This document shows positions 52,817-64,000 of a stretch of DNA of 64,000 bases, piece after piece; within the stretch, counting starts at the first letter, position 1; every line of letters begins with the position of its first letter. The stretch covers positions 200,524-264,523 of the forward strand of contig ML769415.1 in assembly GCA_009733575.1 (NCBI GenBank). The letters are read 5' to 3'. The notes below the pieces were generated by a model. It saw nothing but the letters and a program-made list of their open reading frames with translations, was not told the origin of the DNA and did no database searches. This DNA comes from Gymnopus androsaceus JB14. Lineage: Eukaryota; Basidiomycota; Agaricomycetes; Agaricales; Omphalotaceae. Both the position numbers and the translations under genes were made by a program.

Positions 52817-54087
52817 TTAAAATCTGTTCACCGAGTCAGCCACTCCAGCATGTGCTGTGTAATAGTGGGTCTTGATGTGCTCAAAATTAGTGGAATCCTT
52901 GAACGCAGCATTGTTCCAATAGAGGTTTTTCATCCATCTGTAATGTTTCATATGGTCAGAAAGCTTAAAGGTGCAGGAAATAGAACGTACTTGTTGATAT
53001 TCGGGTAGCCACTACGAATGTCCCGTATATTGCACTTGAAGTGGCCCACATAGGCTGGGTCAAATCGAACCTGTGGAAAGCAACGACAATGAGGCCAGTG
53101 GAAAAGGAAAACGACAGAGAGGAAAGACTTGCAGCTGTTACCCAAAGACGCACATCACACTCGGTGAGTTGATCGCCAACGATGTACTTCTTATCTCCAG
53201 CCAGGATCGCCTCAACTTTGTCTAATGCTTCGAATAATTGGTTCACAGCGGTCGTGTAAGCTTCTTGGCTGCCAGCAAAGCCAGCACGATAGACACCATC
53301 TGCAGGAGACAACATAAAAGGCGAGACTCGTATCAATTAATTTGGCCGACGCACTGTTGATGTTCGGATAGATCCATTCATTCAATTCATCTATCTTCGA
53401 TTTCAGGGAGTCCGGATAGAGGTCTATCTCAGCGTACTCCTTGGGTAGAAGATGATTGAAAGCCGTGTTGAACATGCGAATAATCTCAGAGCTTTCATTG
53501 TTCACAATTGTCTTGGCTTTCTTGTCCCAGAGCAGGGGCACGGTGAACCGTCCGCTATAATCAGGGGCGATGGACAGATAAAAATCCTTGATGTGTTCAT
53601 AGTTGTACAGTGGGTCTACTTCGGCTCCGGGAAATGGATCCACAGAAGCGAAAGGCCAACCATTTGGGTCCAAACGAGGGGATACCACAGTAGCGGCTGG
53701 TACAGGGTGTTGGTTCGCTATAAAGTCATAGTCGGTGTATAATTGGAACTTACGAATCAAGTCTTCCAGTCCTTTGAGCTTGCGAACGATCAAGGCTCTG
53801 GTTGCCCAAGCTATTGAAGATCTGCCATTAGCTTGAACTGGCAGAATAAGTACATCAAAATCGGACGTACGACAAGCGTAAGAGACATAGAGATGGTATC
53901 GATCTATAATCGACATTAACTTCTAAGTAAACTGATTGGCGATTAAGCAACATTCATGACGCACCTTTCTCGGGTTCAAACTGGACTCCCCTTGTTCAAT
54001 AAAATTTCGGAACGATGCATCCAGGCGTTTGAAGGAGCCGTCCGGCTCAGTCTTCAATTTGTTGAAGTCAGCTTGGTTACTTTTATC
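52817..54087 (-). CDS. ECM4: Xi-class glutathione transferase, ECM4-like glutathionyl-hydroquinone reductase
   Basis: Starts MSDKSNQADFNKLKTEPDGS. After an intron, DRYHLYVSYAC joins across a second intron to PWATRALIVRKLKGLEDLI. This restores the CPWA catalytic cysteine motif of Xi-class enzymes, which remove glutathione from glutathionyl-hydroquinones. Further landmarks are HPVPAATVVSPRLDPNGWPF, YSGRFTVPLLWDKKAKTIVN, SSEIIRMFNTAFN, GVYRAGFAGSQEAYTTAV, LTECDVRLWVT and a C-terminal helix ending SVNRF. Near 53985 the spliced phase requires a reading frame (GVQFEPEK) one base off that of the start, as if a run of four G should be five. Otherwise it is intact. It fits the redox and xenobiotic theme of the window. 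Confidence 0.9.
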
Positions 54088-54387
54088 AGACATGGCTCGG
54101 AGAGATAAGAATACAAATGAGCTTGTCCAAGGGGGCGGCGGCTTATATGCTTGGAGTAGCGGACTAAGCGTGAGCCGCGAGCATCTAGCCAGAAGAAAAG
54201 AATTCATTGAACTGACCTTTCTAGATGGAAGTTGCGGCGAGGAAGATATAGTGCGGGTAAGCGCTCAATCCAATGACGTTCGGCAGAAGGGGTTGCCATT
54301 TATGGAAACCCCTGCAACCGAGACGCTCCGAGACGTGACTAAGACTTTCAACTTTAGCGCCCAGCAATGAGTACATGGCCACTCCCA

Positions 54388-55239
54388 TTAGGGTACAGTG
54401 AGAAATGGCCTATTTTCTCACATGCATTTTTCACATATGTTATTAACATGTTATTAACAGTTATTAACAGAGGACCCCCAGAGAGTATGTGAAAATATGT
54501 GAAAAATTGAATCTCAATGAAGCACTATTGGCAGTACTAGATATGCCTAAAATGCTACAATTTGAGATAGGATTGAGTTTTTAAGACTTGCGTGGAATGT
54601 ACGGTATCTGAGTTTACAAAACTCTGCACTCCGGGGCCACCAGTCTGTCAGTACGCTGGTTGACATTGTCCAAGTGGGACAATGTTATAAATTTTATTAT
54701 CTAAGGGTATGCTCCCGCTGCTCACACCAATCAGCCTGAGTGCTGACAGACATTTGCAGATTGCTGGAGAGCCTGTCAAACCGCGGCATCAACCCATTGT
54801 AAAATTTCAGGATATGATCAAGGAGCTGCAGAATGTGGCAAGGCTGATAGTGAGCGCGATGAAGAAGATGTTGTGGAACTTTGTAGGTCAACAATACAGC
54901 CTTTGCTCTCGACGAAGATGTTGATCTGGCTGCTCCGGTACTTTACAATATGATTTTGGAGACCGGGCCTCCCATTGGGGAATAATCTAATGCTAAGGCA
55001 AGGCCTCGAGCACTACAATCCAGTCTTCCAGCAAGCCTGACGTCCCAAGCTATGACTTTTAGAATTATTCACTTCGATTTATTTATTCACAAGTGAAAAT
55101 TTACTTTTTTCACTTGTTATTAACACTTCAAACAAAATTTGTGAAAAATTGTTATTAACAGGTGTGAAAAATGGCCCTATGAGTCGAAATGTGAGAAATA
55201 TGTTAATAACTCAGCCATTATTTGCTCACAGTACCCTAA
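54388..55239. repeat. 8-bp target site duplication flanking a hAT-type element
   Basis: ACTCCCAT occurs at 54381-54388 and again at 55239-55246, exactly outside the inverted termini. Confidence 0.8.
54389..55238. mobile_element. Non-autonomous hAT-type element, 850 bp
   Basis: Ends tagggtac(a/t)gtgag in inverted orientation, flanked by the 8-bp duplication ACTCCCAT, which indicates the hAT superfamily. The subterminal regions are AT-rich with repeated ttattaaca and tgtgaaaa(a/t) motifs in inverted arrangement at both sides, possibly transposase-binding repeats. A 71-codon frame inside shows no transposase motif, so it is non-autonomous. Confidence 0.85.
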
Positions 55240-55246
55240 CTCCCAT

Positions 55247-56155
55247 CCAGATTCTGGTCCACAGTTCATTCTCTGTCCGCTACGCTCACACCAATCTCCA
55301 CACCAATCTCTAGGACCGCCATTTCGACTGCTCACTAGTTGGTTCCTGCACCCCCCCTACCACCCACCATTGTCGCAACCTGATCAGAAATATTCTCAAG
55401 TAGGCATCAGAAGTTGGATCTCGAATGGACAACGATGCTCCGACTGCTTCCCATGCTGAGTGCTGCTGCATGCTCAAGCTCCGTTCAAAATTCAAAGATT
55501 TCCTGTGGCTAGCCCTAGATCGCGCTACTCATGTGGAGCCGGGGAAGCTATAAGACTCGAGGTTCAGTAGCTGATTCAGGAGGAATACTTCCATCCGAAT
55601 CGGATTCCCGTTGCCTGTCCTGCACATTGTGTTGCCCTCTCCTCTATTTTACTTTCCCACTCTAAAGCCCGAATGATACCAGAGACGCAAATAGATTGCA
55701 ACGATTGGAGCTTTCTTGCCAAGTTCTATTTTAGTATGCAGGATAATCCTGCTGAACACTCAGTCCTCGGAAAGTCACAGTACAAAAACTGCATGTGGTC
55801 ATTTCTCTTCTTCGCAGTGTTGCGTCAAAACAACACTCGGTTCAATTTCTTAACGCGACTTATTCCGATGTCTTTCCGGTCCAATTTTCATGTGAACCTG
55901 CGGTAGCGAGGCCCGCTACGCCTCGCACATATATTGGGAAAAGCGGGTCCTCCTCTGTTTCTTCAAGTTCCTGCCCGGTCCGTCGTTCAGGATCATGTAT
56001 CCTATGACTACAGCCAAAATATTTTAAGCTTTTTTCAGGTCTATGGTATCCATGCTTATTTCGAGCACTATATCCACGTCATTGTGGTCTCTTTATAAAT
56101 ATAATTCCGAATCTTTGAGGCTTTGCAAAAGCTCAGGATACCTCGTACTGTCAAC
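55247..56155. other. Upstream region of the GH53 gene, no gene seen
   Basis: No supported ORF. A possible TATA-like tttataaatata lies at about 56092-56103, some 55-60 bases before the GH53 ATG. Confidence 0.4.
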
Positions 56156-57801
56156 ATGTTTACTTACAAGATTTGGCAGTCCCTTGTACTGTTAGCTTCA
56201 CTCCCTTTCGCGAAATCCCTCGACTTCAAAGGCGCAGATTACTCGTCTTTGATCAATCTTGAAAACTCGGGCATTACCTATACGGATGATGGAACTGGTG
56301 CGTACAGAAATGTTTCTCGTTTGTTTGATTACCAAACTAATTTGCTGCCCTCCCCACCAGCCGGAAAATTCGACGCAATTCTCGCTGATAATGGAGTCAA
56401 CCTAGCTCGCATTCGGATATGGACGAGTACGAACGACGAAGACTACAGCTTGGCATATGGTCTGGAGTTAGGCAAGAGGGCTGTGGATCTTGGAATGTCT
56501 CTCTTGATTGGTGTGACTTAGTTCCCTTAGTACTGCTCTTCCGCTTGCAACTGACTGAGTCTTTTCTGATAGATCTTCATTACTCGGACACTTGGGCGGA
56601 CCCAGGTCAGCACTAAGTGTTTATCGTTGTCGTAGTACTTACAGGAGACTAGGCGACCAAGCTATCCCTTCCTCATGGCCGACAGATCTGGATTCATTGA
56701 ATGAGGAGATTTTCACGTATGTCTGCCTTTATGTATCATGAAGAGTGGCATCTAATTCCCAATAAATTATAGATATACAAACAGCTTGGTAACTGCTTTT
56801 GCTGATCAGGGAACACCGATCGATTTCCTTCAGGTAAGTATTTTCTCTTTGCGACGAATAATCTTTCACCAAGTTATATCTCAGATCGGAAATGAAATAA
56901 ACAGTGGGATTCTGTTCCCTGTGGGCGAAATCTCCGTCAATGGCTATTCACCTCTATCCCAGCTTTTGAATTCAGCAGCTAGCGGCGTGCGCGAGGCATC
57001 ATCAACGGTGAAAATTGTAGTTCATCTCGCTAACGGATGGGACGGTGCAGCTATGCTCTCGTTCTACGAGCAAATATTCATTGCTGGCGAATTTTCGACT
57101 GACGACTTTGATGTCATGGGCCTTTTCATTCTATCCGTATGTCTATGTCTTAACACTAGCCACACAAACTCAGCTTCGCTATTTTTCCCCAGATTCTACG
57201 ACACGGGTGCTACCTATTCTGCCCTTCAGTCTAGCTTACAGGATCTTGTTGACACGTACGGCAAGGTTAGACAATCTTCTGATTTGCGTTTATGTGCTTG
57301 GATCTAACTAGATAAAACAGGAAATCATGATAGTTGAGACTGGTTTGAATTATCATTAGATTCATCACAATAAAAGGTCTTACAAATTGAAACAGACTGG
57401 CCGAGCTCAGGTACTTGCGACGGTGTTACTCTTTCCGAAGACCTTCCTATATCGACCACTGGCCAAGAAGAATGGGTGCGTCGAGATCTACATTGTTTAT
57501 CATCGCTCACATGCCATTCAGATCTCCGGCATTACAGACGTCCTCAATGACTTGGATGGCGCGTTGGGCGTTGTCTATTGGGAACCTGGCTGGATTGGAA
57601 ACGACGGTAAGAATTTCCTTGATACGGAAAATCTCTTTTTCTCATGCCTTGTATGATAGATTTGGGTTCTGGTTGCTCGGTGCGTATTTTCTAGCTACTT
57701 CGAGATTTAAACCCTTATCTTTTTCCTCATAGGACAATTTGCTTGTTAGCGATGAAGGCGAAACCTTGGCATCGATTGTCCTGTTTGCTGATGACATTTA
57801 A
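56156..57801 (+). CDS. Secreted arabinogalactan endo-beta-1,4-galactanase, GH53
   Basis: Signal peptide MFTYKIWQSLVLLASLPFAKS, then LDFKGADYSSLINLENSGI, NLARIRIWTSTND and LLIDLHYSDTWADPG. The catalytic acid/base lies in FLQIGNEINSGILFP, followed by VVHLANGWDGAAMLSFYEQI. The nucleophile Glu lies in EIMIVETDWPSSG, and the C-terminal YWEPGWIGND completes the GH53 set. About eight short introns fit. One break: after DFDVMGL the conserved SFYPFYDTG is one base off because of a tttt run (near 57125) where ttt is expected. It should cleave pectic arabinogalactan side chains, implying plant-cell-wall use. The next genes are two P450s on the same strand. Confidence 0.92.
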
Positions 57802-58508
57802 CTTTATCTTATTAGTTTTCCGTTTAAGTATACCAATAACACTCTTCGACTCAGAGCATCGATATAACCTTTATTTGACTGTTATCAAGATCCTATCTCC
57901 TACGCAAATCCAGGCCGATCTGATCAGGTTTTCGGAACAAGATTGAGTATCACGTTGTGTATTGAACTGGGAATATGCTTCACTGAGTCTTTATGCAAGA
58001 AGAAAAGGTTGTTTCACGCGTGTTGATAAAGAGCGGAGCGGTCAATGTGTTATGGTTCGAAATTGGAGGCAGCGAGCATTGCACTTTTCATGCGTATATG
58101 GGAAACAGTGCCTCTGAAGTTGTTTAGTCAGTTTTCTCGCTCTAAGGGTTTTTTTTTTAAAAAAACTGAAGAAACTTGGCCAGATCTAAGAATGTTCTGT
58201 TCATCTTATGGACCTATGCATTCGATAAAACACATGTAAGTACTACTTATCTGGGGCCCATACTTTTGGCTTTGATCGGCAAAACATTTCGCTGAAGACT
58301 CTCGCTGAATTCACGCAGTCATTTCACCTGTCCAGCTCCTCTAGAAGCATAGGTTTGTGTTGTGGCGCGTGAACCTTTCACAACATGCATGCATACATAT
58401 CTTTTCCTCGCACGATGTCAGACAAAAATAAGATATAAAGTCTTTCTGTGAATGAAAAGCCCAGCACCCTAGGCCCCTTCTGTTTCATTGATGAAGCTGG
58501 ACACCACT
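57802..58508. other. Intergenic, no gene seen
   Basis: 3' flank of the GH53 gene and promoter of P450 copy 1. A perfect t8/a6 run (ttttttttaaaaaa) lies near 58150-58163. No gene is supported. Confidence 0.4.
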
Positions 58509-60780
58509 ATGGATCATATATTTACCTCGCTTGGAATTGCTGCTGCTGCTCTGGCTTTGATATATCGCGTTTTCTTACGTCGCAATCGGCCTTCCACATC
58601 GTCGTATCCACCTGGACCAACAGTCACAAGTATGCCGATTCACAGTCCTTGGATTCAATATCGAAACTGGGCGACAGAGTATGGTCAGTTTTTCTTTTGG
58701 GACAGTCTGGTTTAAGCTAATCTGATTTATATACATAGGCGAGCTCTTTTATATTCAAAACAGGAATATTCTGATTGTCAACAATTCTCGAGCTGCCATT
58801 GACCTATTGGAAAAGCGTGCTCGCATTTATTCGGATCGTGAAATGTCTGCAATGGTGAAATTGTGAGTTGGAAATCTTAAACCGTCAGATGATGTTGATC
58901 AATCTACTGGGATAATTATTTACTACTACGCAGGTGTGGAGGAGAGCTCGTTCTCTCAATTATGGTATGTGTCACACTTGAAATGGCATGACCGAGCGGC
59001 GTCGCTGACAAAAGATATATTATTTCTCTCTAGGAATATTCCGAGAAGTGGCGCAGGAATAGGAAACTGTTCCAGCAGAACTTTCGACAGGCCGCAAGCA
59101 AGCGTTTTTATCCAGCGCAATATGACAAAGTTCATGAATTTCTACGTAATCTGACCACCAAGCCTGACCAGTTTATGCAACATCCCATGACGTACGAGTT
59201 CTAGATTTCCTTCTCACAGCATTGTGTTCATGATTTACTTCGCTGCATAGGCTCTCTCAGGGAACGTATATTCTCTGCATTGATATGGACTTGACGTCGA
59301 ACCTGAAGATCCAATTGCTCATAAAGCCGTAGAAGCGATCCACATACTTGGTAAGTACAGTTATCCTAAATTATGTCTTGACCGAAACTCATCTTCTTAC
59401 AACTTAAAGGGCAAACTCAAGTCAGCGGTGTTTTCACTGCAATTGAAATGTTTCCGTGGCTGCGTTTTCTGCCATCTTGGTTCCCTGGGTGCAGGTTTCA
59501 AACTACTTTGCAGATCAATGCCGCAAGTGTAGTACAAGAGAATGGATACTGTCTTATTTGATATGACAATGAATAATCTGGTAAGTTTGTGTTTGGAAAA
59601 GTGCCGTGTTATATCTCATCTTGGTTTTAGAAGAACGGGTCCTGCGTAGCTCCCTGATCGCTGAATTGGGGAGTCAAAAGGTGAGGGACGGCTAGCAGAA
59701 ATCCAAGCGATCAAGGCGAATGGGCACCGTGTAGCTATCCTTGGTGAGTGTCGCTGCTACTGCTCCAACTTCAAGTTTCTTGAACTGGAGAAAATTAGCC
59801 GCAACAGACACCGTAAGCTAGAACAGTTGCCTCATTTCTGTTCTGAGTAGCGCTGAAGCATCGCATACATGTATCAGACCATGTCTTCCGTCAGCTCGTT
59901 TCTGCTCGCCATGACTCTCCATCCCGATGTACAGACTAAGGGGCAAGAAGAGATTGACCGTGTTGTTGGTAAAGACCGACTGCCGACCTTTGACGACCGC
60001 CAATCCCTGCCTTACGTGGAAGCCATTTACCGTGAGGTTATGCGATTACACCCTCCTCTTCCTCTAGGCAAGCATTTTCAGCCAGCTGAGCTGTGGATAT
60101 CGAAGTCTGACAAGTCAGGTGTGCTTGCAGGAATCCCGCATAAATCTATTGAAGATGATTCCTACCTCGGTTATCAATATCCCTAAAGGTATTTTTGTCA
60201 AGTTAGTCGATTCAGGGAGTTCTCAACGCTTTGCCAAAGGATGTGTAGTGGTTGCCCAATATTTGGTACGTTTATCTATACTAAAGTTGTGAATATACTG
60301 CACAAGAATTCAGGGCTATAATTCAGGCTATGAACCGAGATGAAGAGCTGTATACAAGACCTAGATGAATTCATCCCCGAGCGTTTTGATGGATAATGAA
60401 ACCGGACCATTCACTGGCTATAAACGACATCCGCGCATTTGGATTTGGGCGAAGGTTCGTTCTTCATATTGTCTTGTGCTGGATTAATTTTTTCCAGAGT
60501 GTGCGTGGGTCGCTACATGGCCGACAATACAGTTTGGCTTGCTATTGCCTCTGTATTGGCCACACTTACCTTGACCAAGGCGAAAGATAAGAATGGGAAT
60601 GAGATTGAGATCTCTGGAGAATATACTGACGCAGTTTTTTCCGGTGAGTTACGGTCAAGTATAATTTCAATGCTTGATGTTGTTCGCTGCAGCCATCCCA
60701 AGCCGTATCGGTCCTCCATTGCACCTCGCACCTCAAATGCAGAGAAATTGATTCTAGCCACAGCTCTCAGCGAATATTAA
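58509..60780 (+). pseudogene. Cytochrome P450, tandem copy 1, with several frame breaks
   Basis: MDHIFTSLGIAAAALALIYR (membrane anchor), NRPSTSSYPPGP hinge, IDLLEKRARIYSDREMS, WRRNRKLFQQNFRQAASKRF, a HPDVQTKGQEEIDRVVGKDR segment, the K-helix EAIYREVMRLHPP and the heme loop FGFGRRVCVGRY across an intron are all recognisable and parallel copy 2. Relative to copy 2 it carries extra single bases near 59283, 60361, 60393 and 60418 and missing ones near 59655 and 59670. These destroy the I-helix and PERF regions as read. A mixture of indels at this density, absent from copy 2 next door, favours a real pseudogene, although assembly error cannot be excluded. Confidence 0.75.
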
Positions 60781-61464
60781 ATTGAACTCGTATACTGTAC
60801 AATTACGACCAGTTGTTCACGTAGCATCGTGATTTTTGAGATCGTATGTTATGACTTTACCCCTATCCATATGTATGCTGTAATTTGCCCTCTTCTGGCC
60901 GTCATGCAGAGACAGCCAGAATACATCTTCTGCTTTTTGCTGCTCTGAGCCTATTACAACAGAACACTCAGTCATAATTATACAGTATACCAATGTTGAT
61001 TTGGGCCATATTTAATCGACCACTTACATAAGTTTCCTATAAGTTTCCTATATCATTGAGCGTAAAAAGAGGCTCCAGAGTCCAGACCTGGGAAAAAGAG
61101 CGAAGCGAAGTAAGTACGTTCAGAATCAAGTTTTAGTCCAGACTACATAGGGGCACGGCTACTACAGGAGTATCCAGCTCAGTGGCCTCCGCGTTATGTA
61201 ATATTTATCTCTGAGTTCGACAGTATTGCGACAGTGTACTCTAGCCGATGCTGGTATTTACGTTTGGTGCCAGGTCCGAGTCCTCGTTCCTTTATTGCGG
61301 GTACAGTGTACCTAATGTTACTGCCACGGGCGTCGGGTGGTTCGCGCTGAATTGAAGGAACCATCATTCCATTTCAGAGCCGCCTTAAGTAGCGAAAGAT
61401 ATAAGGTAAACTAAAAGTCCAGCCAGCTCCTCTTCCATTAACGAACTTGCAAATTTTCGGTGAA
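60781..61464. other. Intergenic between tandem P450s
   Basis: No gene. A short direct repeat (ataagtttcct twice) occurs near 61029-61052. Confidence 0.4.
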
Positions 61465-63622
61465 ATGGACCACGCTTTCAGCGCCTTGCTCGTGGTTGCA
61501 GCCACTGCTCTAGCTTTGATGTATCTCCTCCTACATCGCAATCGACCTTCCATGTTGCAACATCCTCCTGGACCAAAACTTATCACAGCCATGCCCACTC
61601 ATGATGCTTGGGTTGAATATCGAAACTGGGGAAGGGAATACGGTAGTGGGAATTTTGAACTTTCGATTCAGGATAGGCCTGACCAATGACCTTCTCCCAT
61701 CTGGGCAGGCGAACTCGTCTATATTCATGACCGGAATATTCTGATTATCAACAACTCCCGAGTTGCCATCGACCTGTTGGAAAAGCGTTCTCGCATTTAC
61801 TCGGATCGACAAATGACTCCGATGATGAAAATGTGAGTTGGAATTCAGAGATTGAATCAAGCGGATTTCATCAATCTAATGGCTTCTTAGATGTGGGGCA
61901 GAGCTCATTCTCTCACTTGTGGTGTGCTATTCTTCTTTACTTGTGAATGATCACAGATGTACCCCCATAGCGTTATTCCGAAAGGTGGCGGAGGGACAGG
62001 AAGCTTTTTCAGCAGAACTTCCGTCAAGCTGCAATTAAGCGCTTCCATCCAGCCCAGTATAACAAAATTCATGAGTTTCTCCGTGAACTGATAACCACGC
62101 CTGACAACTTTATGCGACATACCATGGCGTAGGAATCTATCATATATCTCAGTAGCATTACTGACTTCCTTTCTAGGGTCTCTCAGAGAATCATATTCTC
62201 TGCACTATACGGGCTTGATGTTAGCCCTGAGGATCCTCTCGCTGTAAAAGCCGTAAGAACGCTTCACACAATGGGCGGAACGCTAATTATTGGTGCGTTC
62301 CCCGTAATTGAACGATTTCCGTGGATGCGTTTCTTGCCATCTTGGTTCCCCGGTTGCGGCTTCAAACGGATTGCGGACCATTGTATCAAAGAAATACAAG
62401 AGCTGGATAACGCTTTATTTGACCTGGCAATCGATAATCTGGTGAGAATGCCTTGAACTCGATGTGGTTTGCAGTTATTCATTATAACTAGAACACGGGA
62501 AGTTCAGGTACCTCACTTATTGCCGAACTGGCAGCCAAAAGTGAGGGAAGGTTAGCAGAAATCGAAGCAATCAAGACAATGGGCACCATTAGCTTTCTCG
62601 GTGAGTCTCGTTTCTGACCGTTTCAACTTCAAATATTGAACTGGGGCAAATTAGCTGCAGCAGACACGGTAAGCAGAGTACTTCACACATTCTACTTCCG
62701 AGAGCGCTGAACTGTCTACGCACGTATCAGACCATGTCTTCTATCAGTTCATTTATGCTCGCCATGACTCTCCATCCTGATGCACAAACAAAGGGGCAAG
62801 AAGAGATTGACCGTATTGTCGGTAAAGATCGACTGCCTACCTTGGAGGACCGCCCATCCCTACCTTACATCGAAGCTATTTACCGTGAAGTTATGCGGCT
62901 GCACCCTCCTGGTCCTCTCGGTAAAGACAATCCTAATAACAGTACCTCGGATATCTCTGAAAAGTTGTACTTTCAGGAATCGCACATCGTTTGATTGAAG
63001 ATGATTTCTACCACGGATATTATATCCCTAAAGGTATATATAATTTCTCCTTGTTTGATTCTGTGAGATTCATGATTTTTCCAAAGGATGCGTGGTGGTC
63101 CCAAATATTTGGTAAGTTCTCTTATATTGGTCGTGGATACTGAACGAAAGTGTTTAGGGCTATGAATCGAGATGGGGACGTGTATTTAAGACCTGATGAA
63201 TTTCTTCCTGAACGTTTTCTTGAGACTCCCTCTGGGCCGTTTACTAGCATAAATGATATTCATGCATTTGGATTTGGACGAAGGTTTGCTCGTATGAGAT
63301 TGTCTTGTCTCACTGAAGCCCAAATATCCACAGGGTTTGCGTAGGAAGACACATGGCCGACGAGAGCGTTTGGCTCGCAATTGCCTCCGTACTAGCCACG
63401 CTCACTCTAGGCAAGGCGAAAGACGAAGAAGGGAACGAGATTGAGATTTCTGAAGAATATACTGACAGTTTCTTCCGGTGAGTTACGGTCAAGTTAATTT
63501 TCAATGTTTAATGTTGTTCGCTGCAGGTACCCCAAGCCATATCGGTGTTCCATTGCACCTCGTACCCTAAATGCAGAGAAATTGATTCTAGCCACAGCTC
63601 TCAATGCATATCAAATTTGAAC
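61465..63622 (+). CDS. Cytochrome P450 monooxygenase, tandem copy 2, intact
   Basis: About ten exons fit. MDHAFSALLVVAATALALMY anchors the protein in the ER; HPPGPK is the proline hinge. Landmarks in order: AIDLLEKRSRIYSDRQM, WRRDRKLFQQNFRQAAIKRF, FPWMRFLPSWFPGCGFK, the oxygen-binding I-helix after TMGTISFLAAADT, EEIDRIVGKDRLP, the K-helix ExxR in EAIYREVMRLHPPGPLG, RPDEFLPERF, and the heme-thiolate loop FGFGRRVCVGRH (Cys split from the rest by an intron). The C-terminus reads EKLILATALNAYQI. It is a typical mushroom class II P450 of about 510 aa that needs CPR. The substrate is unknown. Confidence 0.9.
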
Positions 63623-63814
63623 GCATATATACCATTGTTGATTGGGGATCTGTGCAGATACCTATATAGATGTTAGTTTCGCAGACTGTATAGCAAACTT
63701 GAATAATATACTGACGATGGTACTATGTGTATTTTGTAGATAAGATACAAAATGAATAAGGTATGTGTAGGGGTTATTACCAGGCTTCACAACCATAGAG
63801 TATAGGCACATTGC

Positions 63815-64000
63815 TCAAGCAGCGTATATTTTCAACCACTCAAAGTCAAAGTATGCATCCTCGAAAGCCGATGGATTATTGTTCACAAAATCTAGAAAGG
63901 TATTAATATTAGGAAAAGTATCTAGGGATTTTGTAATAGGCCTTACCGACGCAAGTCGATGGGCATCCAGAAGCAGCATAGACGTTTCCGGCCCAATCCC
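63815..64000 (-). CDS. GH16-type glucanase, C-terminal end, cut by the window edge
   Basis: Two exons are visible: from base 64000 to 63947 (WAGNVYAASGCPSTCV) and 63891-63815 (DFVNNNPSAFEDAYFDFEWL-KIYAA), separated by a 55-nt GT-AG intron. The CPSTC-VDFVNNNP-AF-DAYFD pattern is the conserved C-terminal end of fungal secreted GH16 (endo-1,3(4)-beta-glucanase or related) enzymes, including a paired cysteine. The catalytic ExDxxE lies outside the window. Convergent with P450 copy 2. Confidence 0.8.
   Translation of the reverse strand, partial: GIGPETSMLLLDAHRLASVRPITKSLDTFPNINTFLDFVNNNPSAFEDAYFDFEWLKIYAA

Noticed and set aside
6189..60420. Programmed +1 ribosomal frameshifting as a common mechanism for the frame breaks
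   Set aside because: The break sites share no slippery heptamer or downstream structure, both insertions and deletions occur, and several coincide with homopolymers.

Overview
The window is nuclear DNA from a filamentous basidiomycete, most likely an Agaricomycete. The evidence is the many 45-65 nt GT-AG introns (some GC-AG), a PAN1/intersectin scaffold with C-terminal DH-PH domains, expanded P450, F-box/LRR and MAPEG families, a crinkler-like P-loop ATPase, and secreted KRE9-like, GH53 and GH16 proteins. All calls come from reading the sequence. No search was run, so family names rest on motifs and splice boundaries rest on frame and consensus.

Layout. 1-6.4 kb: edge of an unknown SUMO-motif gene, a two-domain KRE9-like secreted protein, a cysteine-containing secreted protein, and a patch of gene debris (P450 tail, two copies of a Mex67 NTF2-like tail). 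6.2-14.3 kb: a PMP3 proteolipid and a PAN1/intersectin-type endocytic scaffold, both on minus. 15.2-23.9 kb: a Tc1/mariner-type MITE, a decayed unknown gene, and a tyrosine-recombinase retrotransposon with A1-ORFs-B1-A2-B2 split direct repeats (Ngaro/PAT architecture), whose RT is interrupted by a second MITE. 24-33 kb: an F-box relic, a small secreted protein, cofilin, and condensin subunit 1. 33-41.3 kb: a phenol-hydroxylase-type FAD monooxygenase and three MAPEG (microsomal GST3-like) genes with a decayed crinkler-like ATPase between the first and second. 41.6-49 kb: a GYP8/TBC1D20-like Rab GAP, a foldback element, a 1-kb Mutator-like element with 9-bp target duplication, and two tail-to-tail F-box/LRR paralogues. 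49.4-55.2 kb: an auxin-efflux-type transporter, an ECM4-type glutathione transferase and a hAT-type element with 8-bp target duplication. 56-64 kb: a GH53 galactanase, two tandem P450s (the first damaged) and the C-terminus of a GH16 enzyme.

Functional themes are membrane traffic and actin (PAN1, cofilin, TBC GAP), xenobiotic and redox chemistry (FAD monooxygenase, three MAPEG genes, ECM4, P450s), wall or plant polysaccharide handling (KRE9-like, GH53, GH16), and dense, nested small transposons.

Caveat. At least a dozen otherwise intact conserved reading frames, including probably essential genes, are broken by single-base indels, many in short homopolymers. Residual assembly error is the simplest explanation for most. 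Genes affected only this way are annotated as CDS with the break described. Genes with independent damage are called pseudogenes.
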